DNA of 64,000 bases from Algoriphagus sp. Y33 (lineage in GTDB: Bacteria > Bacteroidota > Bacteroidia > Cytophagales > Cyclobacteriaceae), in contig NZ_CP061947.1 of the NCBI RefSeq assembly GCF_014838715.1, positions 5,384,001 to 5,448,000 of the forward strand, in the 5' to 3' direction. The notes beneath the pieces were generated by a model. It made no database searches, was not told where the DNA came from, and saw nothing but the letters and a program-made list of their open reading frames with translations. A program made the translations under genes and the position numbers. Positions 60,469 to 64,000 of this stretch are shown in pieces (position 1 is the stretch's first letter; every line of letters begins with the position of its first letter).

Positions 60469-61210
60469 TTTTTAGGAGATGATGGTCAAAAGTATCCTTC
60501 AAGAGGACACCGGAAAGTTTCAATCTCAGTGCTTCTGAGCATAAGAAAGCGAGTTTTCCAGCTGCATAAGCATAGGGCAAACCGCTGGTTCGAATATTGG
60601 AAATGCAGTTTCTTTTTTCATCCGTATTTCCTGCTTTTGGGTTATATGTCAAATAAATCCCCATGCTATAGGGAGAGCTCAAACCGGGTCTTTCCCCGAT
60701 CAGGATAATTGATAGTTTACTGGAAAATAATTCTCCTATCTGATCACTGATTGCAACTCTAGCCTGACTGACCAGACAAATAGGAGCCAGTGAAAATTGG
60801 GTTATCAAGGGTAAAAATTCCTCTAGGAAGTTAATCGCATGGATTGAAATGGCATTAGCGGAAAGACCATCTGCGACAAGGATGGAAATATCTGCCGGTG
60901 CATGATTTGAATTTGTTATTGTTGCGATGGATTCTCTACTGAGTTTTCTCCCCAGATCCGGACGTTTGATGTAGGTTTCCCTGTCTTGGGCTTCACTGTT
61001 CAGCATAAGGTGAGGAAGGTTTAATTTCTCTAACGCTCGCTGCAATAGAGGAAAGTCCAGCGCAGTCCAAACAGCATCTTTTGCCAGTGCATGGTCTTTT
61101 CGAAAACTTAATAGTTCAGCTGTTTTGAGGCTGCCACCCGTCCTTCCTAATGCGATTCTGGCATCGGTGAATTCCTTTAACTTTTCCCAGGAATTGGAAG
61201 AATCGCTCAT
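60449..61210 (-). CDS. eutC: Ethanolamine ammonia-lyase small subunit
   Basis: A 253-residue small subunit of the adenosylcobalamin-dependent lyase that turns ethanolamine into acetaldehyde and ammonia. Typical motifs: FTDARIALGRTGGSLKTAELLSFRKDHALAKDAVW, VADGLSANAI, LIGERPGLSSPYSMGIYLTY and KRNCISNIRTSGLPYAYAAGKLAFL. The active site and cobalamin lie between the subunits. It overlaps eutB by four bases. Confidence 0.95.
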   Translation of the reverse strand: MSDSSNSWEKLKEFTDARIALGRTGGSLKTAELLSFRKDHALAKDAVWTALDFPLLQRALEKLNLPHLMLNSEAQDRETYIKRPDLGRKLSRESIATITNSNHAPADISILVADGLSANAISIHAINFLEEFLPLITQFSLAPICLVSQARVAISDQIGELFSSKLSIILIGERPGLSSPYSMGIYLTYNPKAGNTDEKRNCISNIRTSGLPYAYAAGKLAFLCSEALRLKLSGVLLKDTFDHHLLKNESGKN

Positions 61211-62577
61211 ATTTCCAAAAGTTTACTTCCGGGATTGATGTCAAGTAGTTTCCCACTTTTGTCTGATAAGTTCATTTTTACCAGCCACTCGTCAAACTCA
61301 GGCGCTCTTTTGAGACCAAGCACTTGGCGGATATACAACTGATCGTGAAATGAGGTACTCTGATAGTTCAGCATCACGTCGTCCGCGCCCGGCACTCCCA
61401 TGATGAAATTACAGCCGGCAACCCCAAGTAAAGTAAGGAGATTGTCCATATCATCCTGATCAGCGTTGATATGATTAGTGTAGCAGATGTCGCAGCCCAT
61501 GGGCAAACCCATGAGTTTGCCACAAAAATGGTCTTCCAGACCAGCTCTGATTACCTGCTTACCATCGTAAAGATATTCTGGGCCAATAAAACCTACCACA
61601 GTATTGACGAGTAGGGGATTGTATTTTCTTGCGACCGCATAAGCGCGAACTTCGCATGTTTGCTGATCTACGTCTTGATGTGCATTGGCTGAATGTGCGC
61701 TACCCTGGCCGGTTTCGAAATACATGAAATTGTTTCCAACTGTTCCTCGATTTAAGGCTAAACCAGCCTGATAAGCTTCATCTAAAATACTCAGGTCGAA
61801 TCCAAAGCTGGAATTTGTCTTTTCTGTTCCTCCGATAGATTGGAAGATCAAATCAACGGGTGCATTTCTATTGATCAGCTCAATGGTGGTGGTTACATGA
61901 GAAAGGATGCAAGTTTGAGTTGGGATTTCATATTGTTGTCTAAGCTTGTCTAGCATTTCAAGCAATTTCAAGGTGGACTCTGCTGAATCTGAGGCAGGAT
62001 TTATTCCGATGACCGCGTCTCCGACACCGTACAAAAGTCCATCTATCGTACTTGCCATAATGCCTTTGGCATCGTCGGTTGCATTATTGGGTTGTAGGCG
62101 GGTAGAAAAGTGGCCTTTTAAGCCAAGAGTATTACGAAATTTAGAAATCACTCGAATCTTTGAAGCTACCAGAATCAAGTCTTGATTTGCCATGATTTTG
62201 CTGACAGCTGCTACCATTTCGGGTGTGAGACCGGAAGATAGCCGACTGATCTTTGTACCGTCAGTTTCATAAGCCAACAGCCAATCGCGAAAACCGCCGA
62301 CTGTTAAGTGAGAAATAGATGTAAAGGATTTGGCATCAAAGGATTCTTGAATTAGCTGAGAGACTGTATCAATTTCCGAGGGAATAATTTCCTCGCTTAA
62401 AAACTGTTTCAAAGGAATATCAGCCAAAACCAGTTTGGCGGCGATTCGTTCCTGCTCATTTATAGCAGCCAATCCTGCCATTTGATCCCCGGACTTTTCG
62501 GAAGATGCTTTCGCCAGAACGCTTTTCAGATTAGGAAAGGCGTAGCAGAAATTTCCAAGGGAGTGTTTGTAAACCAT
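61207..62577 (-). CDS. eutB: Ethanolamine ammonia-lyase large subunit
   Basis: A 456-residue TIM-barrel catalytic subunit. Motifs: SRLSSGLTPEMVAAVSKIM, FSTRLQPNNATDD, GVGDAVIGINPASDSAES, THVTTTIELI-type strand, LDEAYQAGLALNRGTVGNNFMYFETGQGSAHSANAHQDVDQQTCEVRAY, MGLPMGCDICYTNHINADQDD and FIMGVPGADDVMLNYQ. It is the first gene of eutB-eutC-eat. There are no microcompartment shell genes and no eutA reactivase here, a minimal form known from non-enteric bacteria. Substrate carbon and nitrogen would enter metabolism through acetaldehyde and ammonia. Confidence 0.96.
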   Translation of the reverse strand: MVYKHSLGNFCYAFPNLKSVLAKASSEKSGDQMAGLAAINEQERIAAKLVLADIPLKQFLSEEIIPSEIDTVSQLIQESFDAKSFTSISHLTVGGFRDWLLAYETDGTKISRLSSGLTPEMVAAVSKIMANQDLILVASKIRVISKFRNTLGLKGHFSTRLQPNNATDDAKGIMASTIDGLLYGVGDAVIGINPASDSAESTLKLLEMLDKLRQQYEIPTQTCILSHVTTTIELINRNAPVDLIFQSIGGTEKTNSSFGFDLSILDEAYQAGLALNRGTVGNNFMYFETGQGSAHSANAHQDVDQQTCEVRAYAVARKYNPLLVNTVVGFIGPEYLYDGKQVIRAGLEDHFCGKLMGLPMGCDICYTNHINADQDDMDNLLTLLGVAGCNFIMGVPGADDVMLNYQSTSFHDQLYIRQVLGLKRAPEFDEWLVKMNLSDKSGKLLDINPGSKLLEI

Positions 62578-62761
62578 GCAATGAAAATGCTGATTTATTT
62601 GTAATTCTCCAATAATGAACGAAATAGATTAAGGTATTAACAATAAGCGGGCTCTAAAAGCTTGTTTTAACGTGTGAGCTTTTTTGACGAAAACATCAAA
62701 AAGGATATCCGGGAAGTTGTTCTGTCTTTTTTCATGTTGCCGTCATGCCCAACTGCCCTTT

Positions 62762-64000
62762 CTATTTTTTCAATATAAAGATACCGGGGGAAGTTTTACT
62801 GTATTGTGACTCCAAGGCGGGAAATTGTCTGAATAATTTTTCAAATTCCCCATTTGGATCCACTACAGTTGTGGGTTTTTGTTTTTGAAGCATTTGAAAA
62901 AGCCGGGCTTTTTCCCTTAGATCACGATCCTGCTCAAGGTAGAGCTTACTCAATCGGTAATTGAGGAATGGACCGCCTAGTTTTCCATTCAGGTAAGGTG
63001 AGAGATCATCCCCCAATACCAATATATTTCCGGAATATTTCACTTCGCTTTGGCCTACGAAATACTCTGAACCGGTGATTTTTTGTTGCCAGTACCATAG
63101 CGCAACTGAGGGAAGTCCCAGCACCAAAAGGTAGAAAGCAAGTTTGGCAATAATCTCTTTTCTAATATTCAAGAAAAATTGGGTGATAAGATAGGTGAGC
63201 CCGGGTATCAGAATCACCAACTGATAAGCAGCTTGTTTTTTGATAATGAAAAACTGAGCCACGGAAAAAAGTAACCATATGATGACAAGCTGACGCTGCT
63301 TTTGCTGATTGATTGTAGAGCCTCGCAATACAGTAGCCATAAAATATCCCGCTATCGCAAGCAGGAGAGGAAATATTCCCAAGAACAGCCAGTCCAATAA
63401 TGACTGATACTCATATTTCTCTGAAAGAAATGTAAGCGGCCAAATCTGAATGGCTTCTTCCAGCCCATCATTCCAGAAGTAAAATAACGTAATCAGTAAC
63501 AGCGGGAGGAAGTATCCAACGAGAGAAAGCATCAATTGACGGAAGGAAAAGCTGCTGATTGCGATTCCAGTAAAGATCATATAGGGTAGAAAGAGGATGT
63601 AATTTGGATGAAAGCCAGTAGCCAGGCCTGCATATATCCCAATTAGCAAAGTGGATTCACTGGTGTCTTTCTGCAGAACTGTTTGGGAAAAAAGCTGTCC
63701 AAGCGATAATATCAAAAAGGTACTGCCCAACAGTGCCGGACTCAAACTCAGCAAGTCAAATGAGAAATGAAACAATGCTGCCATAATGATTGCAGGCAGA
63801 TAGGTATTAACATCGAAAGCCTTAAATTTGATCAACATGGAATTCCAGTACAGTATCTGGAATGATATTAGAATTCTGCCTACCACTTCGTACGCAAGCA
63901 GGCTGCGTCCAAAGAGCAAATCTATGAATGTGAAAAATCCCGCTGAAAGGGGACCGTTGTCATCAATGATGTCCTGGTATAAATAATATCCCTGGCCCAA
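62762..64000 (-). CDS. Polytopic membrane protein, glycosyltransferase-like (partial)
   Basis: The visible 412 residues are the C-terminal part; the N-terminus lies beyond the window end, as no real start is seen near 64000. There are about eight to ten membrane helices, and the start GYYLYQDIIDDNGPLSAGFFTFIDLLFGRS resembles the periplasmic loop after the first helix of GT-C (ArnT/PMT-like) glycosyltransferases, where the family has the acidic motif. A soluble periplasmic tail follows (about 320-412). Function is unknown; a GT-C enzyme of envelope polysaccharide or lipid modification is the best guess. Confidence 0.6.
   Translation of the reverse strand: MGQGYYLYQDIIDDNGPLSAGFFTFIDLLFGRSLLAYEVVGRILISFQILYWNSMLIKFKAFDVNTYLPAIIMAALFHFSFDLLSLSPALLGSTFLILSLGQLFSQTVLQKDTSESTLLIGIYAGLATGFHPNYILFLPYMIFTGIAISSFSFRQLMLSLVGYFLPLLLITLFYFWNDGLEEAIQIWPLTFLSEKYEYQSLLDWLFLGIFPLLLAIAGYFMATVLRGSTINQQKQRQLVIIWLLFSVAQFFIIKKQAAYQLVILIPGLTYLITQFFLNIRKEIIAKLAFYLLVLGLPSVALWYWQQKITGSEYFVGQSEVKYSGNILVLGDDLSPYLNGKLGGPFLNYRLSKLYLEQDRDLREKARLFQMLQKQKPTTVVDPNGEFEKLFRQFPALESQYSKTSPGIFILKK

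Overview
The window is a stretch of a Bacteroidota chromosome, most likely from the Cytophagales and close to Cyclobacteriaceae such as Algoriphagus. The placement is inference from gene content and style: Bacteroidota-type families (DUF4783 next to nadC, GxxExxY protein, LptC followed by a CNNM/CorC protein and a SurA/PPIC foldase), weak ribosome binding sites, and -7 promoter boxes of the form TAnnTTTG. Several of these boxes sit only 3-4 bases before the start codon. No rRNA, tRNA, insertion sequence transposase, integrase or CRISPR array was seen. Most of the window is ordinary housekeeping DNA in short operons.

Layout. 0-10 kb: amidase, gpmI, DUF4783-nadC, META lipoprotein, corA, queG and a DUF6364/PIN toxin-antitoxin pair. 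10-19 kb: a VWA/MoxR-type ATPase pair, a GxxExxY gene between inverted copies of a CGCAGAG-type repeat, an rRNA cytosine methyltransferase, then a cobalamin riboswitch ahead of metE. 18.5-24 kb: a ParE-type toxin-antitoxin operon with a broken second antitoxin, an M1 aminopeptidase between two direct copies of a dispersed repeat, and a cytochrome c/sugar dehydrogenase lipoprotein. 24-35 kb: hflX, a small polysaccharide group (rfbC, CpsB-type phosphatase, epimerase), a TPR protein, phosphosulfolactate synthase, a DUF368 lipid carrier transporter, aroE, purU, alr and tag. 35-53 kb: nhaD, a Glu/Leu dehydrogenase, anmK, coaX, envelope proteins (porin-like protein, lptC, CNNM protein, PpiD-like foldase), rsmI, suhB, glyA and tatC. 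53-59 kb: an accessory patch. 59-64 kb: an ethanolamine operon (eutB, eutC, permease) and a partial membrane protein.

The most unusual part is 53.7-55.2 kb. A two-gene module (an HTH regulator and a Fic enzyme, the 'mobile mystery protein A/B' pair) lies between two 96-bp direct repeats. The first repeat is the 3' end and terminator of rpiB. The second is a detached copy that still reads as an RpiB C-terminus, and its three coding differences are all synonymous. In front of the regulator gene stand four 18-bp sites whose starts are exactly 32 bp apart, with A-rich spacers, which looks like an operator or iteron array. No recombinase lies within the repeats. About 2 kb further on is a DarT/DarG DNA ADP-ribosylation toxin-antitoxin pair.

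How the parts fit: B12 appears twice, as the predicted repressor signal for the B12-independent methionine synthase MetE and as the cofactor of ethanolamine ammonia-lyase, so the cell probably uses B12 when it is available. Four toxin-antitoxin modules and several repeat families show repeated small-scale gain and loss in the gaps between conserved operons.
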